A DNA stretch of 51,021 nucleotides from Kineosporiaceae bacterium (GCA_016794595.1 JAEUJN010000069.1:1-51021), one strand, 5' to 3'; shown: positions 29,482 to 38,500, counted from the stretch's first letter. The notes: generated by a model not told the origin, from the letters alone. Numbers and translations are program-made.

Positions 29482-30409
29482 CGGTGGCCGGGTCGATCAC
29501 CCCGTGCAGGCTCCCGGCCGGGGCGGGCTCGAGCAGTTGCGGCCCGTTGTTGGCCACCGAGTTCACCCGGGTGGTCACCGCCGTCGCGGCGAACCTGCCC
29601 GCGGGCGGCGGGGCCAGCAGGGCGCGCACGGAATCGGCGTCCTGCACCTGCGGATCCAGCCAGGCCCGCCAGCGATCGGGTGGCAGCACCAGGGGCATCC
29701 GGTCGTGGATCGCGCGCAGCGGCGCCTCGGCGTCCGTGGTGACGATGGCGAACGTGGTCAGCCAGGCGTTCGGGTCGTCGGCGTGAACCGCCGGGTCGCG
29801 CCAGAACTCGTAGATCCCGGCGAACGCGATCGGCCCCCCGTGCTCGGGGTGCAGGAAGAACGGCTGCTTGCGCGGCTTGCCGCGGGCGTCGCGCTCGGTC
29901 GGGCTGGCCTGCCACTCGTACCAGCCATCGGCCGGCACCAGACAGCGACGGGCCAGCGCCGCTCGCCGGTGGGTGCGCTCGAGCAGGGTGTCCGAGCGGG
30001 CATTGATCATGCGGTTGCCCACCGAGCGATCCTTGGCCCACGAGGGCACCAGCCCCCAGGTGAGCAGCCGCAGCCAGCGCACCGGTTCGACCGGCCCCCC
30101 CACCTGGTCGGCGACCTCCTCGGCGGCCTCCAGCGCGGCGTCCGCCGTCGGTTCGCCGTCGGCGTCCTGGGCACTCGGGGGGTCCTCGATCCCCGCCGCC
30201 TCGGCCGGTGACTCCGAGGAGGAAGAGGAGGAGGAACCGCCGTAGGGGCGGCGTTCGAGCACGACCGGGGCGGTCTTGGTCGGGGCGACGTTGAAGTCGG
30301 GTTCGGTCGCCGTCGGGTCCTGGCCCGGACCGGGACCGGTCAGGAACTCGATCTCGAAGTCCTCGACCAGGTCCTCGGGACGGCGGGAGGTGGCATAGCG
30401 TCCGCACAC
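29447..30409 (-). CDS. SRAP-domain protein (HMCES/YedK-like)
   Basis: This 320-residue SOS-response-associated peptidase family member binds abasic sites in single-stranded DNA by a covalent link to Cys2 (known for YedK/HMCES). GTG 30409 gives the required MCGRYATSRRPEDLV start, so Cys2 is exposed after Met removal. Other conserved residues are visible: NARSDTL (Asn), PADGWYEW (Glu) and AIHDRMPLVLP (His). About 55 residues of Ser/Glu/Ala-rich sequence (from GGSSSSSSSESPAEAAG to ADQVGGP) are inserted near residues 55-110. The family is usually shorter, about 220-250 residues. No ribosome site is seen. Confidence 0.9.
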   Translation of the reverse strand: MCGRYATSRRPEDLVEDFEIEFLTGPGPGQDPTATEPDFNVAPTKTAPVVLERRPYGGSSSSSSSESPAEAAGIEDPPSAQDADGEPTADAALEAAEEVADQVGGPVEPVRWLRLLTWGLVPSWAKDRSVGNRMINARSDTLLERTHRRAALARRCLVPADGWYEWQASPTERDARGKPRKQPFFLHPEHGGPIAFAGIYEFWRDPAVHADDPNAWLTTFAIVTTDAEAPLRAIHDRMPLVLPPDRWRAWLDPQVQDADSVRALLAPPPAGRFAATAVTTRVNSVANNGPQLLEPAPAGSLHGVIDPATGELIGGGDALF

Positions 30410-30529
30410 ACCGAGCAGCCTGCCAGATCCGCCGGATCCGCCCAGGCGATGCGTACGCCGAGACTGACCACTCGGGGGCCCGGCGACCGAGCTGGCGCCC
30501 CCCGGCAGGTCAGGGTGTACTCGGGACTC

Positions 30530-31111
30530 ATGAGCCTCGTCCGTCGCCTCGCCCGTCCCCTGCTCGCCGCGACCTTCGTCAGCGCGGGCATCGACGCCTT
30601 CCTGCACCCGATGAACCGGGCCGACCGGGCCCGATCCCTGACCGAGCGGATCTCCACCCCCCAGGGGCCGGCGGCCGATCCCGAGCTGCTGGTGCGGGCC
30701 AACGGGGCCCTGCAGGCCGGTGCCGGCATGCTGCTGGCCCTGGGCAGGGCGCCCCGGTTCGCCGCGCTGGCCCTGGTCGCCTCGGCGGTGCCGTCGACCT
30801 ACCTCGACCATCCCTTCTGGGAGCAGACCGACCCCGAGCGCCGCCGCGACGAACGTGCCCTGTTCCTGCGCAACCTCGGCCTGATCGGTGGGGTGATGCT
30901 GGCGGCCGTGGACACCGAGGGACGCCCCGGGCTGGCCTGGCGCGGGCGCCACCTGACCGCGCACGCGACCGACGCCGTCCGCGACACCCTGCGGGAGACC
31001 GTGCAGGAGGCGGCGCAGGCCGTGAAGGCGGTCCCGGCCGGGGCGGACGCCGTCCGCTCGCGTGGCCGTCGGGCGGTGGGCGCCCTGCCCGGGGTGGCCT
31101 GGGACAACTAG
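30530..31111 (+). CDS. DoxX-family membrane protein
   Basis: This 193-residue protein has the DoxX pattern: MSLVRRLARPLLAATFVSAGIDAFLHP, GALQAGAGMLLALGRAPRFAALALVASAVPSTYLDHPFW and FLRNLGLIGGVMLAAVDTEG give about four membrane helices. A cytoplasmic helical tail of about 50 residues follows (TDAVRDTLRETVQEAAQAVKAV). DoxX proteins are linked to thiosulfate:quinone oxidoreductases and, in mycobacteria, to a membrane oxidoreductase complex with superoxide dismutase SodA. Neither partner type is adjacent here. ATG 30530 has a weak GGGA upstream. Its stop codon TAG is the beginning of the TAGGCT box before aroA. Confidence 0.82.
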   Translation: MSLVRRLARPLLAATFVSAGIDAFLHPMNRADRARSLTERISTPQGPAADPELLVRANGALQAGAGMLLALGRAPRFAALALVASAVPSTYLDHPFWEQTDPERRRDERALFLRNLGLIGGVMLAAVDTEGRPGLAWRGRHLTAHATDAVRDTLRETVQEAAQAVKAVPAGADAVRSRGRRAVGALPGVAWDN

Positions 31112-31114
31112 GCT
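31109..31114 (+). promoter_or_regulatory. Leaderless -10 element of aroA
   Basis: TAGGCT ends six bases before ATG 31121, and the doxX stop TAG is its first three bases. No Shine-Dalgarno sequence precedes aroA. Transcription from here would give a leaderless aroA-rsgA message. Confidence 0.5.
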
Positions 31115-31120
31115 CTGGCC

Positions 31121-32476
31121 ATGACCATGCCGACCTGGGCTGCGCCCCACGCCACCGGGCCGGTACACGCCACCGTGCACCTGCCGGGGTCGAAGTCCCT
31201 GACCAATCGCTACCTGGTGCTGGCTGCGCTGGCCGAGGGACCCTCCCGGCTGCGGGCGCCGCTGCGCTCGCGCGACACCCTGCTCATGACCCAGGCGCTG
31301 GGCGCGCTGGGGGTGCTGATCGAACAGGTCCCGCCGACCACCGGGGGGGACGTGCCGGACCTGGTGATCACCCCGGCAGCCCTGCAGGGACCGGCCCGGA
31401 TCGACTGCGGCCTGGCCGGCACCGTCATGCGCTTCCTGCCCCCGATCGCCGCTCTGGCCAAGGGGGTCGTCGAGCTGGACGGCGACCCGCGCGCCCGCGA
31501 GCGACCGATGGCCGCGGTGGTCCAGGCACTGCGCGACCTGGGGGTGCTCGTCGAGGCGGCCGACGGCGATCGTCTGCCCCTGCGGGTGCACGGGGACGGC
31601 GCCGTGCGCGGTGGTCCGATCGAGATCGACGCCTCGGCCTCGAGCCAGTTCGTCTCCGCCCTGCTGCTGGCCGCCCCCCGGTTCACCGAGGGCCTGACCC
31701 TGCGGCACATCGGGCCGCCGATCCCCAGCCAGCCGCACGTCAGCATGACCGTCGAGGTGCTGCGGGACGCCGGGGTGGTGGTCGACGACAGCCGCGCCCG
31801 GGCCGCCGACGGGCAGGACGCCGTGTGGCAGGTGGAGCCCGGACCGGTCGGGCAGCTCGACGTCCAGGTGGAACCGGACCTGTCGAATGCGGCGCCCTTC
31901 ATTGCCGCGGCCGCGATCACCGAAGGCCGGGTGCACATTCCCCACTGGCCGCAGTACACCACCCAGGCGGGCGACGCGATGCGTGACCTGCTGGACGCCA
32001 TGGGCGCGGAGGTCAGCCTGGACCGCACCGGACTCACCGTCCGCGGGAGCGGCGAGCTCTACGGCATCGACGTCGACCTGCACGATGCCAGCGAGATCGC
32101 CACCGTGGTCGCCGCGCTCGCAGCCCTGGCCGAAACCCCTTCCCAGCTCAGGGGTCTGGCGCACACCCGTGGTCACGAGACCGACCGGCTGGCCGCCCTG
32201 ACCACCGAGATCAACCGGCTGGGCGGCAAGGTCACCGAGACCGAGGACGGCTTGGTGATCGTGCCCGCCCCGCTGCACGGAGGGGTCTTCTCGACCTATG
32301 CCGACCACCGGATGGCCACGGCCGGGGCGGTGCTCGGCCTGCGGGTACCCGGGGTGCTGGTCGAGGACGTCGAGACCACTGGCAAGACGCTGCCCGGCTT
32401 CACCCGGCTGTGGACGGACATGCTCACCGACGGGCCCGACGACACACGCGCCGACACTGCCCCGACGGCCGGCTGA
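31121..32476 (+). CDS. aroA: 3-phosphoshikimate 1-carboxyvinyltransferase (EPSP synthase)
   Basis: This 451-residue cytoplasmic enzyme joins shikimate-3-phosphate and PEP in the shikimate pathway. Motifs seen are [20 protein letters not shown] (substrate-binding Lys and Ser), [18 protein letters not shown] (the GNAGT-equivalent loop), [30 protein letters not shown], and near the end [20 protein letters not shown]. The G-L-A-G-T-V-M-R-F variant is usual in actinobacteria. A second in-frame ATG lies six bases on. It is followed after five bases by rsgA, an aroA-rsgA pairing I recall as common in actinobacteria. Confidence 0.95.
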   Translation: MTMPTWAAPHATGPVHATVHLPGSKSLTNRYLVLAALAEGPSRLRAPLRSRDTLLMTQALGALGVLIEQVPPTTGGDVPDLVITPAALQGPARIDCGLAGTVMRFLPPIAALAKGVVELDGDPRARERPMAAVVQALRDLGVLVEAADGDRLPLRVHGDGAVRGGPIEIDASASSQFVSALLLAAPRFTEGLTLRHIGPPIPSQPHVSMTVEVLRDAGVVVDDSRARAADGQDAVWQVEPGPVGQLDVQVEPDLSNAAPFIAAAAITEGRVHIPHWPQYTTQAGDAMRDLLDAMGAEVSLDRTGLTVRGSGELYGIDVDLHDASEIATVVAALAALAETPSQLRGLAHTRGHETDRLAALTTEINRLGGKVTETEDGLVIVPAPLHGGVFSTYADHRMATAGAVLGLRVPGVLVEDVETTGKTLPGFTRLWTDMLTDGPDDTRADTAPTAG

Positions 32477-32481
32477 GGCCG

Positions 32482-33537
32482 ATGCCCCCGCACCGGCGCA
32501 GGCAGCAACTGGACGAGAGCGACGTCCGGATCCGGCCGAACCGGCGGGGGACCCGCCCACGCAGCAAGGACCGGCCCGATCACGCCGACGCCATCCCGGC
32601 GTGGGTGGTGACCATCGACCGCGGCCGCTACACCTGCCTGCTGGCCGAGGGGGGAGCCGAGCGGCCGGTGACCGCAATGAAGGCCCGCGAGCTGGGCAGG
32701 GCCTCGATCGTGGTGGGTGACCGGGTGGCCCTGGTCGGGGATGTCAGCGGGGAGGTCGGCAGCCTGGCCCGGGTCGTGCGGGTCGAACCGCGGCGTTCTG
32801 CCCTGCGCCGCAGCGCCGATGACACCGACCCGATCGAGCGGGTCGTGGTCGCCAATGCCGACCAGCTGGCCGTGGTGACCGCGCTGGCCGACCCCGAACC
32901 CCGGCCCCGGATGGTCGATCGGTGCCTGGTCGCGGCCTACGACGCCGGCCTGGACCCACTGCTCGTGCTGACCAAGGCCGACCTGGCGCCGGCCGAGGAC
33001 TTCCTGGCCGCGTATGCCCCGTTGGACGTGCCCTACGTGATCACCTCACGCCATGCCGACCGCTCCCGGGGACTGCTCGGCCTGGACGCCGTCCGCGCCG
33101 CGCTCCACGAGAAGGTGACCGTGTTCATCGGTCATTCAGGGGTCGGAAAGTCCACGTTGGTCAACGCTTTGGTCCCGGGCGCCGACCGGGCGGTGGGACG
33201 GGTGAACGTGGTCACCGGCCGCGGGCGGCACACCTCGACCTCGGCCCTGGCCCTGGCGTTACCGGACGGCGGGTGGGTGGTGGACACCCCGGGAGTGCGC
33301 TCGTTCGGGCTCGCCCACGTCGACCCGGCCAGGATCCTGCGCGCCTTCCCCGATCTCGAGGTCGGCACGCGCGAGTGCCCCCGCGGCTGCACGCATGACG
33401 AGATCGACTGCGCCCTGGACGTTTTCGTGGCCTCCGGTGCGGCCGGGCCGGCCGGGGTGGCCCGGCTGGAGTCCCTGCGCCGGCTGTTGCGCTCGCGTGC
33501 GGGGGGCGAGGAGGTCCCCGGGCCGGCATCCGCGTGA
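32482..33537 (+). CDS. rsgA: RsgA, ribosome small-subunit-dependent GTPase
   Basis: This 351-residue late 30S-assembly GTPase has a basic N-terminus (MPPHRRRQQLDESDVRIRPN...) and an OB-fold at about 40-120. The circularly permuted GTPase shows G4 TKAD, then G1 GHSGVGKSTL, then G3 DTPGVRSFGL. The C-terminal zinc knuckle is CPRGCTHDEIDC. ATG 32482 lies five bases after the aroA stop. Upstream in-frame starts lie within aroA and are less likely. The pair should be co-transcribed and ends at the nested hairpin from 33592. Confidence 0.94.
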   Translation: MPPHRRRQQLDESDVRIRPNRRGTRPRSKDRPDHADAIPAWVVTIDRGRYTCLLAEGGAERPVTAMKARELGRASIVVGDRVALVGDVSGEVGSLARVVRVEPRRSALRRSADDTDPIERVVVANADQLAVVTALADPEPRPRMVDRCLVAAYDAGLDPLLVLTKADLAPAEDFLAAYAPLDVPYVITSRHADRSRGLLGLDAVRAALHEKVTVFIGHSGVGKSTLVNALVPGADRAVGRVNVVTGRGRHTSTSALALALPDGGWVVDTPGVRSFGLAHVDPARILRAFPDLEVGTRECPRGCTHDEIDCALDVFVASGAAGPAGVARLESLRRLLRSRAGGEEVPGPASA

Positions 33538-33591
33538 CACGCCGAGGATCACGCCACGCGACGATGCAGGTTCCGTGGCTGCCAGAGTGTT

Positions 33592-33638
33592 CCGAGGGGC
33601 CACGTCCCCCGGACGAATCGGGACACACCCCCCCTCGG
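33592..33638 (+). terminator. Nested hairpin after rsgA
   Basis: CCGAGGGG (33592-33599) pairs with CCCCTCGG (33631-33638). Inside it GTCCC (33604-33608) pairs with GGGAC (33620-33624). It lies 55 bases past the rsgA stop. In the rest of the 250-bp gap I see only the features listed next and no gene. Confidence 0.5.
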
Positions 33639-33678
33639 CCAGGGACGAACGGCCCCCAGGGGTGGTAGAGGTCACGCA

Positions 33679-33684
33679 TACGGT
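33679..33684 (+). promoter_or_regulatory. Candidate -10 of the por operon
   Basis: TACGGT lies 103 bases before the first por gene. A small perfect hairpin, CACGCT-CCC-AGCGTG (33725-33739), would be in the leader. No good -35 is seen. Confidence 0.3.
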
Positions 33685-33787
33685 CCAGAGAGACGTCACC
33701 GCGAGCCCCCCAGAGTCCGGCACTCACGCTCCCAGCGTGCGGGACTGAACGTGTCCACCGTTCCCGGCTGGAAGGACTGCCGATCCC

Positions 33788-34378
33788 ATGTTCCAGGTGC
33801 GCTTCCACGGCCGAGGTGGTCAAGGTGTGGTCACCGCGGCCGAGTTGCTCTCTCTGGCGGCTTTCGACGAGGGGCGCTTCGCCCAGGCCTTCCCGAGCTT
33901 CGGCTCCGAGCGCACGGGGGCACCGGTGGTCAGTTTCTGCCGGATCGACGACCGCGAGATCCGGGTGCGCGAGCCGGTGATGACCCCGGACGCACTGATC
34001 ATCCAGGACCCCACCCTGCTCTACCAGGTCGACCTGTTCAACGGCCTGGCGCCCGAGGGGTACGTGCTGATCAACTCACCCCGGGCGCTGGACGACCTGG
34101 GGCTGACCGACTTCGTCCAGCAGCACGACCGCCGGCGACTGCTCACCGTCCCTGCCGGCGAGTTCGCCCGTCAGACCGTGGGACGTCCCCTGCCCAACGC
34201 CGCGCTGCTCGGCGGGTTCGCCGCCCTGACCGGCCTGATCTCCTTCCGCGCCATGGCCGGCGCGATCCGCCATGCCTTCTCCGGGGACATCGGCGAACGC
34301 AACGTCGAGGCAGCCCATCTGGCCTTCGACCACGTCCAGAACGAGCTGAGGGAGCTGGCCCATGTTTCGGCAGGTTGA
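33788..34378 (+). CDS. 2-oxoacid:ferredoxin oxidoreductase, gamma subunit
   Basis: This 196-residue protein is the PorG/KorC-type gamma subunit of a thiamine-diphosphate 2-oxoacid:ferredoxin oxidoreductase. It begins MFQVRFHGRGGQGVVTAAEL, the family's signature, followed by FPSFGSERTGAPVVSFCRIDD and the closing RPLPNAALLGGFAALTGLI. It probably helps bind CoA and holds the alpha/beta subunits together. AAGGA lies about 11 bases before ATG 33788. It is the first gene of a four-gene operon and overlaps the alpha gene by 17 bases. The substrate (pyruvate, 2-oxoglutarate or branched-chain oxoacid) cannot be fixed from sequence. Confidence 0.9.
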   Translation: MFQVRFHGRGGQGVVTAAELLSLAAFDEGRFAQAFPSFGSERTGAPVVSFCRIDDREIRVREPVMTPDALIIQDPTLLYQVDLFNGLAPEGYVLINSPRALDDLGLTDFVQQHDRRRLLTVPAGEFARQTVGRPLPNAALLGGFAALTGLISFRAMAGAIRHAFSGDIGERNVEAAHLAFDHVQNELRELAHVSAG

Positions 34379-35615
34379 GGGTTCGCGCGCCGTTGCCGAG
34401 ACCGTGGCCGCATGCCGGCCGGACGTGATCTGCGCCTACCCCATCTCGCCGCAGACCCACATCGTCGAGGCGTTGTCCCAGCTGGTGAAAGCCGGCCGGC
34501 TGAGCCCGTGCGAGTACGTCAACGTGGAGAGCGAGTTCGCCGCGATGTCGGTGGCGATCGGCGCCTCCGCGGCCGGGGCCCGCACCTACACGGCGACCGC
34601 GAGCCAGGGTCTGCTGTTCATGGTCGAGGCGGTCTACAACGCCTCCGGACTGGGGCTGCCGATCGTGATGACCGTGGCCAACCGGGCCATCGGCGCACCG
34701 ATCAACATCTGGAACGACCACAGCGACTCGATGTCCCAGCGCGACTCCGGCTGGATCCAGCTCTACGCCCGCACCAATCAGGAGGCAGCCGACCTGCACG
34801 TCCAGGCCTTCCGCCTGGCCGAGGAACTGTCCCTGCCGGTGATGGTGTGCATGGACGGGTTCATCCTCACCCACGCCGTGGAGCGGGTGGACATCCCCGA
34901 GCAGGCCGACGTCGACGCCTTCCTGCCCCCGTTCGAGCCGCGCCAGGTCCTCGACCCGGCCGAGCCGGTCTCGATCGGGGCGATGGTCGGGCCGGAGGCC
35001 TTCACCGAGGTCCGTTACCTCGCCCACGCCAAGCAGATGCAGGCGCTGGAACTCATCCCCCAGATTGCCGACGAGTTCCGTGACCAGTTCGGCCGCGACA
35101 GCGGGGGCCTGGTCTCGTCCTACCGCACGGAGGACGCACGGACGATCATCATCGCTCTGGGCTCGGTCCTGGGCACCATCCAGGACGTCATCGACGCCCG
35201 CCGGGACATGCGCCGCAAGATCGGCGCCGTGGGGATCGGCTCGTTCCGGCCGTTCCCGCTGGAGGCGCTGCGCGAGGCGGTCGGTCACGCCAAACGGGTT
35301 GTGGTGCTGGAGAAGTCGCTCTCGGTCGGGATCGGCGGGCCGGTCTCGGCCAATGTCCGCACCGCCCTGGCCGGGCTGGACATCACCACCTACACCGTGA
35401 TCGCCGGACTGGGTGGGCGACCGATCACCCAGGCCTCGCTGCACGAGGTGTGCGAGCTCGCTCGCGATGACGAACTCGAACCGCTGACCTTCCTCGACAT
35501 CAACTGGGACGTGGTCAACCGCGAACTCGGACGGCGCCAGGCGCGGCGCCGCTCGGGCCCGGAGGCGGAGAACATCCTGCGCGACATCGGCACCGTGGCA
35601 TCCGGGCCCGTCTGA
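34362..35615 (+). CDS. porA: 2-oxoacid:ferredoxin oxidoreductase, alpha subunit
   Basis: This 417-residue protein carries the pyrimidine-binding domain (residues 1-230) and the transketolase C-terminal-like domain (about 240-370). Its typical segments are EGSRAVAETVAACRPDVICAYPISPQTHIVE, ESEFAAMSVAIGASAAGARTYTATASQGLLFM and NIWNDHSDSMSQRDSGWIQLYARTNQEAADL. The sequence looks like PorA of archaeal-type four-subunit pyruvate synthases. ATG 34362 lies inside the end of the gamma gene. The downstream beta gene has GAGGAG about seven bases before its own start. Confidence 0.9.
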   Translation: MFRQVEGSRAVAETVAACRPDVICAYPISPQTHIVEALSQLVKAGRLSPCEYVNVESEFAAMSVAIGASAAGARTYTATASQGLLFMVEAVYNASGLGLPIVMTVANRAIGAPINIWNDHSDSMSQRDSGWIQLYARTNQEAADLHVQAFRLAEELSLPVMVCMDGFILTHAVERVDIPEQADVDAFLPPFEPRQVLDPAEPVSIGAMVGPEAFTEVRYLAHAKQMQALELIPQIADEFRDQFGRDSGGLVSSYRTEDARTIIIALGSVLGTIQDVIDARRDMRRKIGAVGIGSFRPFPLEALREAVGHAKRVVVLEKSLSVGIGGPVSANVRTALAGLDITTYTVIAGLGGRPITQASLHEVCELARDDELEPLTFLDINWDVVNRELGRRQARRRSGPEAENILRDIGTVASGPV

Positions 35616-35661
35616 TCCGGCGCGACAGGCCACCAGGCGGACCCGAGGCGAGGAGACAGAC

Positions 35662-36717
35662 ATGACCGTGCCGCAGACCCGGCACCAGGTGAAGTTCTAC
35701 CAAGTGGGCAGTTTCGCCGTCGGCAACCGGCTGGTGGAGGCCGAGCATCGGTCCGTCCAGTCGACCACCGATCGGGCCAACGCGCTCACCTCCGGGCACC
35801 GGGCCTGCCAGGGCTGCGGCGAGGCCCTGGGTGCCCGGTACGCCATGGACGCCGCCATGCACGCCACCCAGGGGCAGATGGTCGCGGTCAACGCCACCGG
35901 GTGCCTGGAGGTGTTCTCCACGCCCTACCCCGAGACGTCCTGGCAGGTGCCGTGGCTGCACTCGTTGTTCGGCAACGCGCCCGCGGTGGCCACCGGGGTG
36001 GCCGCCGCGCTCGCGGCGCGAGCGGCCAAGGACCAGGCCCGGGGAATCGGTGACGGCACCCCGAGCGTGCGGGTGGTCGCCCAGGGCGGGGACGGCGGCA
36101 CCGTCGACATCGGCTTCGGGTGCCTGTCGGGGATGTTCGAGCGCAACGACGACGTGCTCTACATCTGTTACGACAACGAGGCCTACATGAACACCGGGGT
36201 GCAGCGCAGCGGCGCCACCCCGCCGGCGGCACGCACCATGACCACCCAGGCCGTGGGCAGCGAGCCGGGCGCGCCGTTCGGCCAGGGCAAGAACGTCCCG
36301 CGGATCGCGATGGCGCACGAGATCCCTTACGTGGCAACGGCAACCGTCTCCGACCTGCGTGACCTGGAGTACAAGGTCACCAAGGCGATGGGGATGCACG
36401 GCGCGCGCTACATCCACGTCCTGGTGCCCTGTCCCCTGGGGTGGGGCAGCCCGGCGGGACTGACCGTCCAGGTCGCCCGGGCGGCCACCCAGAGCGGGCT
36501 GTTCCCGGTGTTCGAGGCCGAGCGCGGCGAGGTGACCGGGGTGACCAGGATCCGGCGCCTCACCCCGGTGGAGGACTACCTGCGCATGCAGAAGCGCTAC
36601 GCCCACCTGTTCTCCCCCACGGTGCGCGAGGACGTGATCGAGCGCATCCAGGCCCAGGCCGACCGCACGATCGCCCGGTACGGACTGCTCGACACCGACG
36701 ACTCGACGGAGGCCTGA
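35662..36717 (+). CDS. porB: 2-oxoacid:ferredoxin oxidoreductase, beta subunit
   Basis: This 351-residue protein binds the thiamine-diphosphate pyrophosphate and a proximal [4Fe-4S] cluster. Candidate cluster ligands are Cys49 and Cys52 (ACQGCGE) and Cys81 (NATGCLEV), with a further Cys in the C-terminal part (VLVPCPLGW). The TPP motif GGDGGTVDIGFG begins near 142 and ends with CYDNEAYMNTG. It follows PorB in layout; an N-terminal extension of about 40 residues (MTVPQTRHQVKFYQVGSF...) is longer than usual. GAGGAG precedes ATG 35662. The next gene begins three bases after its stop. Confidence 0.92.
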   Translation: MTVPQTRHQVKFYQVGSFAVGNRLVEAEHRSVQSTTDRANALTSGHRACQGCGEALGARYAMDAAMHATQGQMVAVNATGCLEVFSTPYPETSWQVPWLHSLFGNAPAVATGVAAALAARAAKDQARGIGDGTPSVRVVAQGGDGGTVDIGFGCLSGMFERNDDVLYICYDNEAYMNTGVQRSGATPPAARTMTTQAVGSEPGAPFGQGKNVPRIAMAHEIPYVATATVSDLRDLEYKVTKAMGMHGARYIHVLVPCPLGWGSPAGLTVQVARAATQSGLFPVFEAERGEVTGVTRIRRLTPVEDYLRMQKRYAHLFSPTVREDVIERIQAQADRTIARYGLLDTDDSTEA

Positions 36718-36720
36718 CCC

Positions 36721-38385
36721 ATGGAGAAGCCCTTCGCGATCACCCTGGACATCGGTTCCAGCCTGGCCAACCGCACCGGTTCGTGGCGGACCGAGCGTCC
36801 GGTCTACGTCGACCACCTGCCGCCGTGCAACGATGCCTGCCCCGCCGGGGAGAACATCCAGAAGTGGTTGTACGCCGCCGAGTCCGGCGATGTCGAGGAC
36901 AATCCCGACGACGCCAAAGGTGGCAACGGCTACCAGGCGGCCTGGCGCCAGATCATGCAGGACAACCCGCTGCCCGCGGTGATGGGCCGGGTCTGCTACC
37001 ACCCGTGCGAGAGCTCGTGCAATCGAGCCGCCGTGGACGAGGCGGTCGGCATCAACGGGGTCGAGCGCTTCCTGGGTGACCTGGCCATCGAGCGCGGCTG
37101 GACGATCGAGGCGCCGGCCACCACGACCGGAAAACGCGTGCTCGTGGTCGGCGCGGGTCCCTCCGGGCTGAGCGCCGCCTATCACCTGCGCCGGATGGGC
37201 CACGAGGTCGAGATCCGCGAGGCCGGGCCGATGGCCGGCGGCATGATGCGCTTCGGCATCCCGAAGTACCGCCTGCCCCGCGAGGTCCTGGACGCCGAGG
37301 TGGCCCGGATCGTGGCCACGGGCGTCACCCTGACCCTGAACCACAAGGTGGAGGACCTGCAGGCGGAGAAGGCCGCCGGGGCGTTCGACGCGGTGTTCCT
37401 GGCGGTGGGCGCCCACATCGGCAAGCGGGCCTACATCCCGGCCGGGGAGAGCGCCCACATCCTGGATGCGGTCAGCCTGCTGCGCTCGATGGAGGGTGAG
37501 GACAAGCCCTACCTCGGACGACGGGTGGTGGTCTACGGCGGAGGCAACACGGCGATGGACGCCGCCCGCACGGCCAAGCGACTCGGGGCCACCGAGGCGA
37601 TCGTGGTCTACCGGCGCACCCGCGACCGCATGCCGGCGCACGACGTCGAGGTCGAGGAGGCGCTGGAGGAGGGCGTCATGATGCGGTGGCTCTCCACGGT
37701 CAAGCGCGCGGAGGAGGGCAAGCTGATCGTCGAGAAGATGGAGCTCGACACCGACGGATTCCCCCAGCCGACCGGTGAGACCGAGGAGCTCGAGGCGGAC
37801 AGCCTGGTGCTGGCCCTCGGCCAGGACGTCGACCTCTCGCTGCTCGAGGGGGTCAGCGGACTCGAGGTCGCCGACGGTGTCGTCCAGGTGGGGTCGAACC
37901 TGATGACCGGCGCGGACGGCGTCTTCGCCGGGGGTGACATGGTGCCCTCCGAGCGCACGGTGACCGTGGCGGTCGGGCACGGCAAGAAGGCTGCCCGGCA
38001 CATCGACGCCTACCTGCGCGGGACGACCTACGACCCGGGGCCGCGGCGTCCGCTCGCCGTGCTCGAGCGGCTGAACACCTGGTACTACTCCGATGCACCC
38101 AAGACGGTGCGGCCGACCCTGGATGCCGTGCGCCGTCGGTCGACCTTCGAGGAGGTCGTGGGCGGCCTGGATTCCGGCAGCGCCCTGTTCGAGGCCCGCC
38201 GGTGCATGTCCTGCGGCAACTGCTTCGGCTGCGACAACTGTTACGGCGTCTGCCCGGACAACGCCGTGATCAAGGTGGCCGAGAACGCCACGTATCGGAT
38301 CGATCTGGACTACTGCAAGGGCTGCAGCCTGTGCGTGCACGAGTGCCCGTGCGGCGCGATCGAGATGACTCCCGAACAGACCTGA
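36721..38385 (+). CDS. GltD-like NAD(P) flavoprotein fused to PorD-type ferredoxin
   Basis: This 554-residue protein has three parts. Residues 30-110 form a GltD-type iron-sulfur domain (Cys36, Cys40, Cys92, Cys96, Cys100). Residues 135-440 form two dinucleotide folds (VLVVGAGPSGLSAAYHL for FAD; VVVYGGGNTAMDAARTA for NAD(P)H). Residues 490-550 form a two-cluster ferredoxin (Cys495, 498, 501, 504, 507, 511, then Cys532, 535, 538, 542), like the delta subunit of archaeal-type PORs. It would pass electrons between the oxidoreductase and NAD(P)H (inference). It closes the por operon, three bases after porB. The first C-terminal site has six Cys, two more than one cluster needs. Confidence 0.88.
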   Translation: MEKPFAITLDIGSSLANRTGSWRTERPVYVDHLPPCNDACPAGENIQKWLYAAESGDVEDNPDDAKGGNGYQAAWRQIMQDNPLPAVMGRVCYHPCESSCNRAAVDEAVGINGVERFLGDLAIERGWTIEAPATTTGKRVLVVGAGPSGLSAAYHLRRMGHEVEIREAGPMAGGMMRFGIPKYRLPREVLDAEVARIVATGVTLTLNHKVEDLQAEKAAGAFDAVFLAVGAHIGKRAYIPAGESAHILDAVSLLRSMEGEDKPYLGRRVVVYGGGNTAMDAARTAKRLGATEAIVVYRRTRDRMPAHDVEVEEALEEGVMMRWLSTVKRAEEGKLIVEKMELDTDGFPQPTGETEELEADSLVLALGQDVDLSLLEGVSGLEVADGVVQVGSNLMTGADGVFAGGDMVPSERTVTVAVGHGKKAARHIDAYLRGTTYDPGPRRPLAVLERLNTWYYSDAPKTVRPTLDAVRRRSTFEEVVGGLDSGSALFEARRCMSCGNCFGCDNCYGVCPDNAVIKVAENATYRIDLDYCKGCSLCVHECPCGAIEMTPEQT

Positions 38386-38409
38386 ACGGCGCGTTGCGTG
38401 ACGGATCAG

Positions 38410-38421
38410 GGTTCTAGAACC
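38410..38421. promoter_or_regulatory. Perfect 12-bp palindrome GGTTCTAGAACC
   Basis: The palindrome lies 24 bases past the por operon stop and 79 bases before the Ser-rich gene. Its symmetric AT-rich centre in GC-rich DNA suggests a protein-binding site, perhaps in the promoter of the Ser-rich gene. Confidence 0.4.
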
Positions 38422-38459
38422 ATGGTCTGATGGTCGCTACACCCGCTCGGGCGGGACAA

Positions 38460-38491
38460 CTGAGGTGTCGGCAGCCAGACCCTCACCTCAG
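38460..38491 (+). promoter_or_regulatory. Hairpin that takes in part of a ribosome site
   Basis: CTGAGGTG (38460-38467) pairs perfectly with CACCTCAG (38484-38491). The last two bases of the right arm are the first two of the AGGAG ribosome site (38490-38494) of the Ser-rich gene, so folding would hinder initiation. It could also be a terminator for the por operon. Confidence 0.4.
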
Positions 38492-38500
38492 GAGTTCCCG

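Noticed and set aside
30410-32677. Long minus-strand frame upstream of the SRAP start
   Set aside because: It lies opposite DoxX and aroA and has no domain. SRAP needs Cys2, which fixes GTG 30409.
35515-38340. 941-codon minus-strand frame opposite the por genes
   Set aside because: It is a compositional shadow of porB and the GltD fusion, with Gly/His/Val/Arg-rich filler and no recognised motif.
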